A DNA stretch of 14,157 nt. Source: JBBILG01 sp037445085. Its GTDB lineage: Bacteria > Pseudomonadota > Gammaproteobacteria > Burkholderiales > Methylophilaceae. Each line of letters opens with the position of its first letter. The stretch's first letter is position 1. The stretch lies in assembly GCA_037445085.1 (NCBI GenBank), contig JBBILG010000046.1:1-14157 (forward strand). The letters run 5' to 3'. The notes beneath the pieces were generated by a model. That model saw only the letters and a program-made list of their open reading frames with translations, was not told the DNA's origin and ran no database searches. Below are positions 13,062 to 14,157 of this stretch, in pieces. Position numbers and translations under genes: made by a program.

Positions 13062-14096
13062 ATGCGTACCAGCGATTTTGACTTTGAGCTTCCCGAGGAA
13101 CTGATCGCCCAGCATCCCGCCGCCCGGCGCAGCGACAGCCGTCTGCTGTGCGTGGACGGGACGAGCGGCGCGCTGCGCGATGCCATGATCGCCGATCTGC
13201 CGCAACTGCTCGATGCGGGCGACCTGCTGGTGTTCAACGACACGCGCGTGATCAAGGCGCGCCTGAATGGGCGCAAGCAGAGCGGCGGCAAGGTGGAGGT
13301 GCTGATCGAGCGCGTGCTGGACGCGCGGCGGGCGCTGGCACACGTGCGCGCCTCGCATGCGCCCCGGCAGGGAGCCCGCCTGCTGCTTGCCGGTGCCGTC
13401 GAGGCCGAGGTGGTGGGGCGGCGGGATGATCTGTTCGAGCTCGATTTCTCCGGCGAGACGCCGGTGGCCGAGCTCCTGGAGCGGCATGGCCGCATGCCGC
13501 TGCCGCCCTACATCACCCACGAGCCGGACGAGGAAGACGAACGACGCTACCAGACCGTGTATGCGCGGCGTCCCGGCGCGGTGGCCGCGCCCACCGCCGG
13601 CCTGCATTTCGACGAAACGCTGCTGCGCCGGCTGGACGAGGCCGGCGTGCACAGCGCCTATGTGACGCTGCACGTGGGCGCGGGCACGTTCCAGCCGGTG
13701 CGGGTGGAAGACGTGCGCGAACACCGCATGCACAGCGAATGGTACGAGATTCCGCAGGCCACGGTGGATGCCATCGCCGCCGCGCGGCAGCGCGGCGGCA
13801 AGGTGGTGGCGGTCGGCACCACGGTGATGCGCACGCTGGAGAGCGCCGGCCGCGACGGCCCGCTGGTGGCGGGCTGCGGCGATACCGACATCTTCATCAC
13901 CCCCGGCTTCCGCTTCCGCGTGGTGGACCGCCTGCTCACCAACTTCCACCTGCCGCGCAGCACCCTGCTCATGCTGGTATCGGCGTTCGCCGGCGTCGAC
14001 AACATCCGTCGCGCCTATCGCCATGCCATCGCGCAGCGTTACCGTTTTTTCAGCTATGGTGATGCCACGCTGCTTGGCCGCGGCACAATGGAATAG
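13062..14096 (+). CDS. queA: tRNA preQ1(34) S-adenosylmethionine ribosyltransferase-isomerase QueA
   Basis: QueA transfers and rearranges the ribosyl part of S-adenosylmethionine onto preQ1 at position 34 of tRNAs with GUN anticodons, giving epoxyqueuosine. The 344-residue product is full length. Signatures include FDFELPEELIAQHPAARR, LLVFNDTRVIKARL, AAPTAGLHFDETLL, LHVGAGTFQPVR followed by HRMHSEWYEIP, VGTTVMRTLES, and YRFFSYGDATLL at the C-terminus. AGGAG at 13053-13057 is a good ribosome binding site four bases before ATG 13062. In proteobacteria queA is normally followed by tgt, yajC and secD; here a palindromic element begins 8 bases after the stop, and what follows lies outside the window. 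Confidence 0.97.
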   Translation: MRTSDFDFELPEELIAQHPAARRSDSRLLCVDGTSGALRDAMIADLPQLLDAGDLLVFNDTRVIKARLNGRKQSGGKVEVLIERVLDARRALAHVRASHAPRQGARLLLAGAVEAEVVGRRDDLFELDFSGETPVAELLERHGRMPLPPYITHEPDEEDERRYQTVYARRPGAVAAPTAGLHFDETLLRRLDEAGVHSAYVTLHVGAGTFQPVRVEDVREHRMHSEWYEIPQATVDAIAAARQRGGKVVAVGTTVMRTLESAGRDGPLVAGCGDTDIFITPGFRFRVVDRLLTNFHLPRSTLLMLVSAFAGVDNIRRAYRHAIAQRYRFFSYGDATLLGRGTME

Positions 14097-14104
14097 GTTA
14101 TCAA

Positions 14105-14157
14105 CCCAGATTATCCATTAGGTCCAAAGCACGGCTGTAGGAGCGGCGCCCTCGCCG
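14105..14157. mobile_element. Second copy of the palindromic element, cut by the window end
   Basis: The last 53 bases are identical to 12788-12840, starting at CCCAGATTATCC and stopping inside the REP hairpin. They lack the extra GC of the first element's right arm, so they match its left arm. The flank before the copy is GTTATCAA. Whether the second half exists cannot be seen. Confidence 0.8.

Noticed and set aside
13035..14024. 329-codon open frame on the - strand
   Set aside because: It is antisense to queA; the queA frame has all the family motifs.

Overview
The window is dense, GC-rich bacterial chromosome from a Gram-negative, flagellated proteobacterium. The evidence is a lipid A gene (lpxB), the stator pair motA/motB, an MltB-type murein transglycosylase, and the succinylase-branch lysine gene dapC. 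A beta- or gammaproteobacterium fits best; I cannot place it further without a search. Nearly all of it is housekeeping DNA. The accessory signal sits around queA at the right end.

Layout. The 3' part of lpxB runs into rnhB with a 4-base overlap (+, 3-1120). Convergent to them is motA-motB (-, 3118-1266). Divergent from motA is a tight + cluster (3249-5857): a membrane protein with a GYF-like domain and pentapeptide repeats, a NYN-LOTUS RNA-binding/nuclease-like protein, and miaA, whose start overlaps the NYN stop. miaA meets dapC (-) tail to tail with one base between them. dapC and a DMT-family exporter (+) diverge with only 16 bases between start codons. From 12753 down to 8004 everything is on the - strand: rbgA/ylqF, a Tas-like aldo/keto reductase, mltB, yqaA (DedA-like) and tpiA. 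The first three genes are 9-13 bases apart. mltB is broken by one missing base near 10072.

Right end. Between rbgA and queA lies a 127-bp nearly perfect palindrome (12788-12914). It holds two inverted REP sequences starting with GTAG, extended by conserved outer arms, and is flanked by the direct repeat ATTAT, which looks like a 5-bp target-site duplication. Next to it is the 5' half of a tRNA-Leu(CAA) gene (- strand) whose 3' half is missing. A second copy starts 8 bases after the queA stop and runs off the window, 53/53 bases identical to the first. queA is therefore bracketed by two copies of a small palindromic element. This composite of a MITE-like shell and a REP doublet is the best candidate here for something undescribed.

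Other points of note are a perfect -10 box so close to the dapC start that its mRNA would be almost leaderless, a tandem 10-bp repeat that duplicates the yqaA ribosome binding site, and several intergenic stem-loops. I saw no CRISPR array, complete tRNA, rRNA gene or transposase gene.
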